Positions 9,119-20,109 of a stretch of DNA of 64,000 bases are shown one piece after another; position 1 is the first letter of the stretch; each line of letters starts with the position of its first letter. The notes under the pieces were generated by a model. The model had not been told where the DNA came from and did no database searches. It was given only the letters and a program-made list of their open reading frames with translations. The stretch lies in the NCBI GenBank assembly GCA_014871385.1, contig CM026428.1:17642437-17706436 (forward strand), written 5' to 3'. The translations under genes were made by a program, and so were the position numbers. This stretch comes from Ceratodon purpureus (taxonomy: Eukaryota; Streptophyta; Bryopsida; Pseudoditrichales; Ditrichaceae).

Positions 9119-10714
9119 ATGAAACAAAAAATCAATATGGCGAATACAGTGATACGCGCCGGAATAGCATACAGCTTTTACGCAGTACCATATTCCATAC
9201 CAGCCATTAAAAAACTAGACAAAAAGATCATAGCGCTCCACAAAACAATATGTGGATTACCAAAATGCACCTCTAACGTTGCCACACAACTCCCACACAC
9301 CCTATTTGGTATAGAAGCATTCTCACTAAAAAATGCATACTCAAGATGCATTGGAGAACAACTACAAAATGCCCTTAACGATAAAGGTAGACTTGGAAAA
9401 ATTTATTATGGACTGATACAATTTATACTTGCAAGATTTGGAGGCTCCGAAGAAATATACCGCATTAAATACCAACACTGCGTGAGATCACCCATCACTA
9501 GGACATTATTTCTACTCAAACATGAAGCTGGTGTTCACCTTAAAAGTACAATAGATTGCTTTCTATTAAATCCATCCCAACTAAAAACGACATGGATGAG
9601 AGAAGCACAAAACCTACATGGCCTTAATCCCAACACATCTTTCAAATTACTACAAAAACTACTATCACATAATATAATAAAACTAGAACAAATAACCATG
9701 CCTAATGGCACCACCCTAATGAACCCAGATGACTTTAAAATGTACCACTGCAATCCCACAAAACTCATCAAAAGTGCCCTAAACCTTGCAAACCAACTAT
9801 TTTGCTACCCCTCTTGCCACCACGGATGCCACCCTCCATGCCGGTTTCATCACCCCCTAAGAACTCTAAAAAATGACTACATTATATTAAACCACAATAT
9901 CCTCCCCCTACAACTCACCCCCCCTATAAATCCACCTAACCCTCCTATCCCCGAACTCCCCCTCCCTCCCAGAAACATACTTAAGAATCCCCGACAATTC
10001 CCCATTCACGAAATACTAAATCACGAACATCGTAAAATCAAGGATAAATACCGGATTATCAAAAAAGACACCATATACTCATGCCAATGGAACACGCCAA
10101 ACAACAACTCATACCACAAATGGCGAATTCAAAGAGAATTATTCCCCTGGAACGACCCCCACACATGTCAGCACAACACTGAAATACTTATCCAATATTA
10201 TACAAAACAACAACATAAACACTGTTCAGACACCATCAAAAAATACTTCTCTATCACACAAGCAAAAGATACAAGGTATGTTATTCCAACCACAACCATC
10301 CCATTAGCTCACATATATATTAATGAATGTAACCGAGAAAGCGACATTCAAACAAATACAAAGACAATACAAACAAACCTAAACGTAGCACATATATACG
10401 AAGAAAATGGTCGACACCTTATCACCATTCTAAAAACACGATTAATATGGCTATGGAAACAATATCAAAATGCGAAAAATACCCCACATTGCCTAGAACC
10501 TCCAACCCAATCTTTTGAAACTGAAATTACATGGCTATACCAAAGATATAAATATCGCATCCCAAAAAATGACCCACTTAAATGTGCCCAATACACCATA
10601 CCAACTCAAATACTAGACTTTCTCATTGATACATTCAAAATTCAAACATCATACTTCTCATCCCCAGTTACATGCCCCACACAATTTAGCCAATTCCACT
10701 CACCATTCTCCTGA
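9119..10714 (+). CDS. LINE ORF, post-RT region, up to an in-frame TGA
   Basis: The frame is open from 9014; element-like residues start at MKQKINMANTV (ATG 9119) and run to TGA 10712-10714. The N-terminal part (YSFYAVPYSIPAIKKLDKKI.., GIEAFSLKNAYSR.., LNDKGRLGKIYYGLIQF) matches the conserved segment after the RT palm in LINE polyproteins. The catalytic palm itself is absent. The rest is Asn/Thr/Pro-rich spacer. The frame continues after the TGA without a shift (see next entry), so this is probably the left part of one polyprotein. Confidence 0.65.
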   Translation: MKQKINMANTVIRAGIAYSFYAVPYSIPAIKKLDKKIIALHKTICGLPKCTSNVATQLPHTLFGIEAFSLKNAYSRCIGEQLQNALNDKGRLGKIYYGLIQFILARFGGSEEIYRIKYQHCVRSPITRTLFLLKHEAGVHLKSTIDCFLLNPSQLKTTWMREAQNLHGLNPNTSFKLLQKLLSHNIIKLEQITMPNGTTLMNPDDFKMYHCNPTKLIKSALNLANQLFCYPSCHHGCHPPCRFHHPLRTLKNDYIILNHNILPLQLTPPINPPNPPIPELPLPPRNILKNPRQFPIHEILNHEHRKIKDKYRIIKKDTIYSCQWNTPNNNSYHKWRIQRELFPWNDPHTCQHNTEILIQYYTKQQHKHCSDTIKKYFSITQAKDTRYVIPTTTIPLAHIYINECNRESDIQTNTKTIQTNLNVAHIYEENGRHLITILKTRLIWLWKQYQNAKNTPHCLEPPTQSFETEITWLYQRYKYRIPKNDPLKCAQYTIPTQILDFLIDTFKIQTSYFSSPVTCPTQFSQFHSPFS

Positions 10715-12751
10715 GATATTATTTTTGGTTCCCTAGGGAAAGCATTTGATCACAAATGGAAAGGTATTGGCTACGCCCATCCCCATAATGAAACAGACTT
10801 ACAACAAGCCATCCATTGGGCCCGTCTTGCAGCAAAAAACGATCCAAACACAATGACTATAATCATTTCCCCAGACACTAACTGGTACCAAAATTTCAAT
10901 CCATACATTGGTCCCTTTCTAGATACACACATCATTGCTCACTTTGCTGCAGATACCATCACATATATAGAACCCACAATACCTCCCGACGTCAACACTG
11001 AAAGAAAACAAGTGTCCATTCTACAAATACTTTGCACTCATCACCAAAACAACAATATCGGTAACCAAGAACAAATGAATCAACTCAATCCCATCATAAA
11101 TAACCTAAAAATACCACAGATTTACACACAAATTGCTCCTCCTACCCCTTTAAACACCTTGGTCAAATCTAGTAAGAAATGGTCCAAATTAGACTACCCT
11201 AATACACTAACAAATAGCCCCACACATATCCCCCCAATCCCAAACTACCATACAAACCTGCCACTAAAATTCGAAGCCCAACTTAGTTATTACACCGATG
11301 GCTCCTTTATACCTCCAAAAGAAATTGGCCCCAATAATGAATGGATGAGGGAAAAAGCTGGATATGGCATCTACAGCCCTAAAGGTATTAACATCCTCAA
11401 AAGACTCCATGGACACCAAAACATTCTACGAGCTGAAATGATGGCTATACACGAAACACTAAAAACCATCAACACACAATTTCTTAATGAACCCGCATAT
11501 ATATTTATTGACTGCCTAAACGTACTATATTTACTAAATACGCAAATTAAACACTCCACACTACCTAACAGTCACCCCGACCAAACCACACTTGCCTCCA
11601 TGGTAGAACTACTCCAACAAAGAATACAATCCATTTCTCTACACAAAGTCAAAGCACACATCAACATTGATGGTAACGAAAAAGCAGATAAACTAGCAAA
11701 AATCGGAGTCGGTCTAGAATATATAACTGCCGAACACCCATACGAACACGCGCATGCTACCCCATACTACTACCAGAAAGATGTATGGCCATCCATGATA
11801 GATATGCCAGACAAAGGACCAATTAGAGACCTAGAAAAACAAATCAAGAAATACGACAGAGAGAAAAACTTAGAAATTATGGCCGTACAAACTCCCAATA
11901 TTTACAAATGGACAGCAAATGAAGATATAGATAATGAACTCTCTAATGAATTCTGGAAAAATCCAACCATTACAGACAAACAAAAAACATGCCTTATTAA
12001 ATTCCGTACTGAAACATACATGGGCCATGCTAGAAAACAAATGTTCTTTGGAAGAGAAAGATTTCCATCCATCACATGTCCCATTTGTAGATCACATGAA
12101 CCGGACACATGGTTACATGTGTTACTCACATGCCAACAACAACACATACATTCACTCCGCGTCAAAAGACACAACAAAGCAGTTTGGGAAATCCGTAAAC
12201 TACTAATCTCATCAGAAAAATCCCGATGCTTTACTCTCATGAATGCTGGAACCTTCAATGATAAGCCTCCAGAAAATACCGTACCAAATTGGTTACTCCC
12301 TTGCACATGTGGCACACAAAGATGCCACTGTAACTCGAGATTTAGACCAGACATCTTATGTGTGAAAGGCCTATCTTACCAAAGTGAACCCCCTTCTAAA
12401 ATTAACCCCAACCTTACAATACAATTTATTGAATTTACATATTGCAATGACAGATTCTCCCCAGAAACACTCCAAGCCAAAACCAACAAATACAATCCAC
12501 TAATCGCTAGTATCACTGCTCTTCGATGGAAAGTTGACCCTCTTATCGTCATTACAGCCGGCGCTAGAGCAACTACACACATTCCATCAATGAAATCACT
12601 TGAAGAAAAATTCCAAATACCGATGCCCACCATCAAAAACACCTTCAAAAACATAAATACTATCGCCATACAATACGCCATGTCTATTCTACTCCACAAA
12701 AGAAGAATAGAAAACCATCAACCGATTCCTCAAACATTAGATCCTCCTTAG
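10715..12751 (+). CDS. LINE ORF continued: RNase H, CCHC zinc finger, PD-(D/E)xK-like C-terminal domain
   Basis: In the same frame as the previous ORF, open from 10715 with its first ATG at 10853 (632 residues from there). RNase HI: D149 (YYTDGS), E195 (LRAEMMAI), D220 (FIDCLN) and D279 (NEKADKLA), i.e. the full D-E-D-D set. Zinc finger: C409-x2-C412-x9-H422-x4-C427, followed by the SLRVKRHNKAVWEI helix common in such elements. After a CTC...CHC cluster comes a PD-(D/E)xK-like signature: RPD (D500), then IEFT (E527), then K and Tyr downstream. The usual Lys of ExK is Thr. This architecture is known to me from green-algal LINEs; the nuclease assignment is by motif recognition. Confidence 0.7.
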   Translation, partial: DIIFGSLGKAFDHKWKGIGYAHPHNETDLQQAIHWARLAAKNDPNTMTIIISPDTNWYQNFNPYIGPFLDTHIIAHFAADTITYIEPTIPPDVNTERKQVSILQILCTHHQNNNIGNQEQMNQLNPIINNLKIPQIYTQIAPPTPLNTLVKSSKKWSKLDYPNTLTNSPTHIPPIPNYHTNLPLKFEAQLSYYTDGSFIPPKEIGPNNEWMREKAGYGIYSPKGINILKRLHGHQNILRAEMMAIHETLKTINTQFLNEPAYIFIDCLNVLYLLNTQIKHSTLPNSHPDQTTLASMVELLQQRIQSISLHKVKAHINIDGNEKADKLAKIGVGLEYITAEHPYEHAHATPYYYQKDVWPSMIDMPDKGPIRDLEKQIKKYDREKNLEIMAVQTPNIYKWTANEDIDNELSNEFWKNPTITDKQKTCLIKFRTETYMGHARKQMFFGRERFPSITCPICRSHEPDTWLHVLLTCQQQHIHSLRVKRHNKAVWEIRKLLISSEKSRCFTLMNAGTFNDKPPENTVPNWLLPCTCGTQRCHCNSRFRPDILCVKGLSYQSEPPSKINPNLTIQFIEFTYCNDRFSPETLQAKTNKYNPLIASITALRWKVDPLIVITAGARATTHIPSMKSLEEKFQIPMPTIKNTFKNINTIAIQYAMSILLHKRRIENHQPIPQTLDPP

Positions 12752-12894
12752 TATAAAAATAAAATAAAATAAAATAAAATAAAATAAAAAAATATATATA
12801 TATTAAAAATATATATATATATATATAAAATAAATAAATAAGTAAATGAATAAAATTTTTTTTAAAAATTAAAAAAAATTAAAAAAAATTAAAA

Positions 12895-12929
<35 letters not shown>

Positions 12930-12930
12930 T
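12752..12930 (+). repeat. LINE 3' tail: (AAAAT)n and A/T simple sequence
   Basis: AAAAT repeats (12758-12790), ATATAT runs, then A-rich stretches directly follow the LINE stop codon. This is taken as the element's simple-repeat tail. Confidence 0.6.
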
Positions 12931-12959
12931 GGTAGTAGCTAGAGCTACTTTATTTAATT

Positions 12960-13200
12960 GTTAGCATACAAGTGTCAAGTCTCTTTTTTGTCACTTCTCG
13001 CAAAGGGGGCTGTTGGTTGGCACAACTTATTCCCTGCTCGTGATCGCTCACCCAGCAGTATCAAGCCACTCCACCCCCCACATCCACTCAAACGAGTCCA
13101 TCAGGGTTTGAACCCGGACCGGATTAATGAGACAAACGCTCACATCCAACCAACAATGAGCTCGTGGCTTGATGTCTGTAACATCACCACAAACTATTCT
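12960..13200. repeat. Dispersed repeat with a B-box-like GGTTTGAACCC core, copy 1
   Basis: It contains CACTCAAACGAGTCCATCAG followed by GGTTTGAACCCGGACC and ACAATGAGCTCGTGGCTTG. A diverged copy in the same order is at about 20150-20250. The core resembles an RNA polymerase III B box (GGTTCGANTCC) with one C-to-T change, so a tRNA-derived SINE is possible. No A box was confidently found. It ends about 50 bp before the long-TIR element. Confidence 0.4.
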
Positions 13201-13250
13201 ATACGCCTGTTTTCATTGGTTTCTTGTCACTGGTTACTTGTGACTAAAGT

Positions 13251-15298
13251 GTCTACTCTCGAAAGGGAGGAGTAGATCTTTACTTCCATACCTTTGTCCT
13301 GTGGGCTTTGGATTGGGGGTAGGTCGAACAGACACTTAATTCACGTCGGTCTCCGGAGGAGACCGAAGTTTCTCTCTCTCTCAAAGCGCAAGAGCAAAGG
13401 TGCCAATGCTGCGACAGATTGGTCTACATACAAATTACGCATTTGAATAATCCAGCTCAATTAGATATAACTTCTCCTTATTAGCATGTACTTTTTACCT
13501 TTTAAATCTATTCAATTGTTACATTTGATCTATTAAACATCTGCCTCATTATTACATTGCATGAATATGGAATGTACGTTTATATGTGTTTTATGGACTG
13601 CAAATCTACCATATGTTTAAACTTTACTGATTCTAAATCTACCATATTCCCTCATGTCTCCAACTCAAAATCTACTTTATAGCTACATCAGCATTCAGTC
13701 CCAAATCTACAAATATTGAAATTTCCACCTCCAAAATTTAATAGAGACGTAGATTCATGTGCAATTCTAAGATTTATTTAATGCAAATTTTATATGCAAT
13801 TTATATAAATTTCATATAAATTTTACATTCAAAATTGTACTCATAGTTAATGTGATTTTTTTAGTACACAGGATACTAATTAAATTGACAAAAAATTTAC
13901 AATTTTTTTATACAAAAGGCTAGCTTGTTATATTCAATAGTAAAGTTTTACAGAGTTTATATAAAATTTAGTCCATCAGACTTTCCTGATGTGGTCCAGT
14001 CAGTGGGTATGCTAATGTCGGTGGAGAATCGATATGGTTTCGTTTCTGCCAGCACTAGCAACGTAAAGTCAGGATACTAGTACTCGTATGCCGGGTGCCG
14101 GGTGCCGGGGGGGAGCCTAGGGGGATCAATGATCATGATGGATATTTTATCCTAAGTTGTTTGTTTATCAATTGATTATGGGTGACCACTGTTGATGATG
14201 GCTTTGGTTGGGGAATAAGGTAACTTGGATTTTCGGAGTGGCGGAGTGGCTGGCTAAGTGGCTGAATTCCTTCCCTTGGAAATTGGCAGTTGGAACTTGG
14301 CGCAGTGAAAGTGCAGCGCAGGGCACTCTACTCTGCACTGCGTTTGCAGAGGTGGCGGTTATCCCGCCCTTCCCTTCCCTTCCCTTCCTTTCCCTTGGGG
14401 CACACTGACACTACTAATGGTAGTACTAACTTACTACTAGTCCTAGTAGAAACTTACTATTACTTGTCTCTTCCCTTCCCTTCTCTTGGGTTGTTCTGCT
14501 GGGCAGTGGGCAGTGGGCAGTGGGTAGTGGGCAAATGATGATGATTCTCTCCGCTTTTCCTGCCCAGTGCCCTTTTCTGCCCATATGCTCTGCACTACTC
14601 ATATGCTCTCGGTGGTTGACTTGGTCCCCCCATCCTCCGCGCTTGCTCGCTCTCCCGAGTCCTAGCTCTCCCAGCCTAGACAGGGCGAGACCGACAGACA
14701 GGCCAAGCAAACCCCATCTCTCCCTAGTCTCTCTCTCTCTCGATTCAATGGCACATTTCATGTCTCACATTCACACAATCGTAAACCAACTGGGCACTCC
14801 CTCTTACACACTCTCCTGCCCTTTCATGGTGCTCAATCTACCTTCACTCATCCATTCATTCTTCTTCAACACGAACATGCATCTAAATTCTCTCCTACCT
14901 TCTTCCTGCATTCCCACATTACCCACTTTCCACTATCACCAACACTTCAACATTCACTTCATCATTTCCACCGATACATACATTGTCAGAATATCCAAAT
15001 TATCCTTACAAGGAAATCAAATAGTTTACGCCAAAACTATCATTTCAAATTCCTTCATTAAGCAAGCTATTTATTTCGGCATTGTCACCTTTTTAATAAT
15101 TTCAATCATAGGATCTTATAGTTATCATAGTAAAAGATTCTTTCTCCAAATGTAAAAGTTAGAGAGAGAGAAAAAAAAACCTCCGATCTCCGGAGGAGAC
15201 CGAAGTGAATTAAGTGTCTGTTCGATCCACCTCCAATCCAATGCCCACATGACAAAGGTATGGAAGTAAAGATCTACTCCCCCCTTTCGAGAGTAGAC
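13251..15298. mobile_element. 2-kb element with about 130-bp terminal inverted repeats, non-autonomous
   Basis: The left arm (13251 to about 13382, starting GTCTACTCTCGAAAGGG) is the reverse complement, with few mismatches, of the right arm (about 15163-15298, ending CCCTTTCGAGAGTAGAC). Shared landmarks are AGTAGATCTTTACTTCCATA, CAGACACTTAATTCAC and a subterminal hairpin CGGTCTCC-GGA-GGAGACCG, followed in both arms by a CT run. Flanks share TAAA imperfectly, so the target-site duplication is unclear. The 1.8-kb interior has no transposase-like ORF; the 211-codon frame at 14520-15155 looks like chance. It is best called a non-autonomous or foldback-type DNA transposon. Confidence 0.7.
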
Positions 15299-16313
15299 TA
15301 AATGTCAAAGTTAGAATCAAAACAAATTGCAAGATCTTAGATCCTAAACTTCAAAAACAAATGTTTTTCCAATCCTTCTTCAAACTAAAATTTCAATTGT
15401 CTTTAGTTTTCAAAAAATATGGCTTTATGTTCTCAATTGAGGAAATTGGTATGGTCACAGGTAATTGAGCTAAGAATTCACCAAAAAAATATGTAAAAAT
15501 AGAAACCTCAATACTCACTTTTCAAAAAATTATAAGGTACATATATGTATAAAATGGTATTAAAACATAAATCATCGATTATGTCAACATAAAATACAAC
15601 AATATTGATCCTAATGGTGAAAATGTGGTAAGAATCAATGGTTATCTTTTCCTTTTCTTTTTTTATTTAAATTTGTTCAAATCAAGTTCAAAATGAAACT
15701 TAAAAGGTTCTTTTTGTTTGGAATGTTTGCAAGTGCTCAAAAAATATAGCTTTTGGTATCATTTGTTTGACTTATCAAAATGGAACAAAACAAAGCTTCC
15801 TATATTCATGAAAACCTACAAAATATGATTCTGTTTTTGAATTTTTTATCAAAGACCTTGAAGATTTTTATAGCCTGTCCTTATCGCCCTAATTTGGACT
15901 AAAATTTGAATAACCTTATAACTCTTTGAATATTTGTCAAAATTTGTTGAAAATTGTTTTGTTTCAAAGAATTTAGAGATATCTACATTCACTAAAAAAT
16001 TTAGATACTTGCCCAAATTCACTAAAGACATGTTTTAGATTTTCTTATTCTTTAGGGTTAACACAAGGTTCTTAGAATTACACTAGAAAGCTAAAGTTCA
16101 AATTCAATCTTCCATTGTACCTACATGGTAGCATTCTTTTAAAGATTTAGCATCAAGATGACGATCTTTCTAGGAGAACATTACTCTCTATGTCTGGCCA
16201 AATTTCATTTTTTTGGGATCCTTTGAATCCGTTTGAATAAACAACCTCAAAAATTTAACCTTCATATGCACTTTAATGCTTTTTTTTTCCATATGCCTTA
16301 CCAATCTTTACTA
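15299..16313. other. AT-rich spacer without genes
   Basis: Very AT-rich, with only short chance ORFs. No motif is recognised. Confidence 0.5.
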
Positions 16314-16583
16314 CTCCCTCTATTTCAAGACGAAACTGTGGTTTTTCTTTGGGATCGGTTTCGTTTTGAAACAAGATTAAGTACATGGACTACAGTTAGA
16401 ATGCAGCAATTGCCATTTAGTTGTAGCAAATGCCATTTAGTTTCATCAAGATAGAAAGCAGCAGTTGGCATTAAGATAAAGCTCCGAAATTCGCTAGAGT
16501 GGTGTCACCTCCTGGTTTGAATTCCTGACAGATGACTTACCTTGTAATAATGAAACTACGGTTTCTTTGTGAAACAGAGAGAG
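16314..16583. mobile_element. Stowaway-like MITE (Tc1/mariner type)
   Basis: The left end is TA|CTCCCTCTATTTCAAGAC and the right end, read in reverse complement, is TA|CTCTCTCTGTTTCACAAA. The two ends stay alignable for about 35 bp (..GAAACTGTGGTTT versus ..GAAACCGTAGTTT). A TA dinucleotide flanks both ends, the expected target-site duplication. Length (270 bp) and the CTCCCTC terminus agree with plant Stowaway MITEs. The interior contains a short duplicated TTGCCATTTAGTT-like unit. Confidence 0.7.
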
Positions 16584-17974
16584 TAGTAATCAATGACATT
16601 GGACCTATGTTAATTGAACAAAGCCAAATTACAAGTAGTCATTAATTTGCCTTACTAATGAATATAATGCTCCATATTCTCCTCACGGATGTATATATAC
16701 CAACTTTTTGTTTTTTTATATTATACATTTTATTTTAATCAGTTATGATTTTTCAAATATTTAGCTCATGGATCTAGGCCTCTAGACCTAACAATTTAAC
16801 AATCAACTTCTCAATTTTAATACAACATAAGCAAGGTTCATATTAATTTTTTCTTGCTTGTAATCTTCTCACTTATTCAAATGATATTTTGCAAAATATT
16901 CTATTTGTAAAGTGATGTTGTTCCTGTAGTAAATTCATGAGTCTTAAACCCTTTTGACATCTTAGTTGTACTATAAAATATTTATGATAAAGTGAGTGAA
17001 AGATTCTTCAAGTGTATTCAAATCGCAAGAGAATAAATATGTTATTGTGTTGATCTCACATACGTATGATCAGATTCCTTTCATTGTTGTTGTTAGTTCT
17101 AATTTATTTAGATGATAATGTAACGGCCTTTGTTCCATTCCAAAGACATTTTCGTATTTCAATATAAATTAATATAATTAAAAAAATTTAATACATTTTG
17201 AATATGTAAAAGTGCGGATTCTAACGGTACAAAAATCAAATAAATAATTAATGTCACATAATAAATTTGGAGGTAGTTGGCAAAGAATATTGCTAGGCAA
17301 TACCCTTTGTGACACATCAAAAAATTGCTTCTCAAACCTTTGCCAGACAATAGCCCTCACAATACTGCAAAAAATAATCGCACGGGAAACCTTTGAAGTG
17401 CAATACCCCTTGCAAATGGTCTACATCTATATAACATAATATTTTAAACTTAAGAGGTTGTTGGCCTTCTAACAATTATTAAAAATTTACACTAAAAAAA
17501 TTTAGATAATTTTTAAAGCTAAATGTATCATATTATTTTATTTTATAGTAATTTAAAAAGCTCTAGATGAATAAGACTAAAGTCTAATATATATGCAAGA
17601 TGATAAGTCTTAATTGTCTTACATGATAATGATTAATATATGATTGATCACAGTTTTGAGTTGGTAACTCAATAACCAATGTAGTGATTATGTGATGTAA
17701 CATGTTTACAATCAATAGACTTATTATCTTTTGCAAATAATAGAGAAGTTATTTCTCCAAGAATATATTCTTTAACTAAGAATGAATTGTTAGTTAGAAA
17801 ACTTAAACTTATTCTCAAATTGAGCACAACTTTGAGATATATCAAACAAATCATATCAATGCAGACAATATATCATACTAGTACAAAGGAAAAAAAATAA
17901 GGTTAGCTAAAATTGGAAATACTAGATTGTAAACGGTGATCATATCTAAATTTCAATGGTCCAGGAATTCTTAA
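16584..17974. other. AT-rich spacer without genes
   Basis: No supported gene. Short ORFs at 17159-17439 on both strands have low complexity and are regarded as chance. A weak repeat of 'CAATACCC..TGC' phrases occurs near 17290-17420. Confidence 0.45.
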
Positions 17975-18773
17975 CTACCAATGATGTCCATCACCATTCT
18001 TGATAACCTTGTGGGTAAGTTGTTCTTTGTTTAAACCTTGATAGTAACCGTCAAATATAAACATTAAGCCACCGTCTACAAGTGTGCATCTTTTCAAAAT
18101 CAGAATGAGAGCAACAACATCTTTTCTCAAACAACCATGCCCGAAAGAAGACTCAAGGCCCATCAAACCGCGATGCACCTTAGGCAACAATGGTGCAACT
18201 TCTGCATGGCCTTGATTCAAAATGATGTTAGCTCCTGTGGATAAACCAAGCTTTAGAAATTGATCTTTAAATGGCAATACCTCCACTTTTTAATGACCTT
18301 TCATCTCCTCGAAACCAATTTCACAAACTCCATAATCCTTTGCAATATGGTTGTGACAAGAAAAGCTCTGTCTAGTTTCCAAACATGATGCATAGGTCCA
18401 TCCAACCATTAATGATGACCAATACCATTTTTTGTAAATAGATGGATCACTTGGTTGACATCTATACTTCAAAACATCCCATAAATAGATATTATGGATC
18501 ACAAAGCAAAATCAAACCGACCATCAAAACTATTACCAATGCACATTTTTGAAAATTTGGATATTTCAAACAACGACAAACACGCTGCAAACTACACTCA
18601 ATAACCTCATCAACATTCTTTCCTTTCAAAGATTGAATTGAAGTGGAACTTGTTTCATGTACTACTTCAGGTTTTCTAGACATAATCGAATCTGAAGATG
18701 AACTTGATGAAGCATTGCTTACTTTGTCTAAATGTAGAACTACAATACTTGCCATGATCATCAAACACTGCAT
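17975..18773 (-). pseudogene. Decayed protein-coding fragment, unknown family
   Basis: On the minus strand a frame runs 18502 to a TAA at 18290-18292 and resumes in the same frame from 18286 to 17975 (.. GLESSFGHGCLRKDVVALIL, then LVDGGLMFIFDGYYQG). An adjacent frame covers 18773-18492 (Ser-rich, then a hydrophobic C-terminus). Codon composition is less AT-biased than the surroundings, which suggests old coding sequence. The in-frame stop and the frame change make it a likely pseudogene or mis-joined exon set. I do not recognise the family. Confidence 0.35.
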
Positions 18774-19746
18774 AAATTGAAAACAAACGCCAACGTCTCT
18801 GCACTATTCTACTATGACTCTAAGACTTTCCTATACATATGAAAGAGATACATATAGAAAAATATATACACTTTCACACTTTATAAATGTACACCTACAT
18901 TCTAGTAGATTTCAGAATATAGACCACCTAAACACTTCTTCAAATACGCCTAAACAAAATATTTGTACATACTAAACACATCCAATCTAGTTAATACAGA
19001 ATCTTTAATGCACTAAAATCTTGGCTAAGATTGAGGAAAATTTAGCTATATATTCACCTTAACTCAAATTATCGTCCATACATGATACTACTAATTGCCC
19101 AGTTCAGAATTAATGGCGCCACTTCCCTTAACCCAAGAAACTAAAACTTTTTAATCAATTCTAACCTCACAAACTTCATTGCCTTACTCACATAGTTCAT
19201 GCTTATAAAGCTTTTGCACATCAATCACTCCATACCTATTCCAAGCATTCTGACCATTGAATACATGTATGGCTTATATCATCATAAAAAAAAATCTGGT
19301 CACACAGTTGTATAATGATATAGCAAAAAAAATGATGTAATTACATTCAAAATATATTATCATATAAAAAAGAAATACAAACATCAAGGGATAATACTTT
19401 AAAATCAAATCGTGTGAAAAAGTGACAATAAACAAAGAAAAATATACATCAATAGTACAAATACATAATCTAATGTGCACATATATTATTTCATACAAAA
19501 ATGAAATATAGAATAATTCACTACAAACAACAAAATCTATTGATATTAGAATTTGATACTTACTAAAGTATGCTAATCAAAATTTTGTTTACCAAATTTA
19601 GTGCAATTATAGAGATTTTGAAATGTACAAAACAATTCTACATCATAGAAGAATTCAAGTAGTTATAAAACTATAGAAAATTTCAAAAAAATTAAACATA
19701 TGCTTTAATTAGTTTTGTATCAAGAAAGACCTTTAGAAACATGAAA
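18774..19746. other. AT-rich spacer without genes
   Basis: Only AT-rich DNA and short chance ORFs are seen. Confidence 0.45.
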
Positions 19747-20040
19747 ACCATTGCTGTTTGATATGCTATGCATATTTTTCTCTACAGAAAAATAATTTAA
19801 AATCACCAACCCGTACCTCAATTGTAAGATCACTTTAACCAAAATATGAATGAATTAGTAACCAAAGTCATTTTTATTGTTTTGAGACCACCATTGTTGT
19901 TTAACATGCTATGCATATTTTCCTCCACGAAAACCCAAAAAAAAAAAAAAAAAAAACTATTAAACCATCAACCTATACCTCAATTGCAAGATCACCTTAA
20001 CTAAAATAAAAAACTTTCAGTAGCCAAGGTTTTTTTTATT
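19747..20040. repeat. Diverged tandem direct duplication, about 140 bp x 2
   Basis: Unit 1 (19747 to about 19881) and unit 2 (19890 to about 20040) both start ACCATTG-TGTTT, share ATGCTATGCATATTTT, TACCTCAATTG-AAGATCAC, TTAACTAAAAT and end in T-rich TTTTTATT. Unit 2 carries an extra A run of about 23 and is followed by further T-rich DNA. Confidence 0.6.
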
Positions 20041-20109
20041 TTTTATTTTTTAAGATTTATTTTTTATTTTTTAATCAGCTTTTTTTTTGGAGTAAGTACA
20101 TGGTAGCTT

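Larger units (their letters stand above)
9119..12930 (+). mobile_element. LINE-type non-LTR retrotransposon, 5'-truncated, algal/plant type with RNase H and a C-terminal nuclease-like domain
   Basis: Homology begins near 9119 in the region following the reverse-transcriptase core: a 'LDKKIIALHKTICGLPK' thumb/connection segment is visible but no YxDD palm. The element continues through RNase H, a CCHC finger and a C-terminal domain, and ends in an AT-rich simple-repeat tail of (AAAAT)n followed by ATATAT and A/T runs. 5' truncation plus a simple-sequence 3' tail is the usual result of target-primed reverse transcription. The target-site duplication could not be identified. Confidence 0.75.

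Noticed and set aside
14520-15155. 211-codon ORF inside the long-TIR element as a transposase
   Set aside because: No DDE or zinc motif; composition is Ser/Pro/Leu then hydrophobic, and it starts in low-complexity DNA. Treated as chance.
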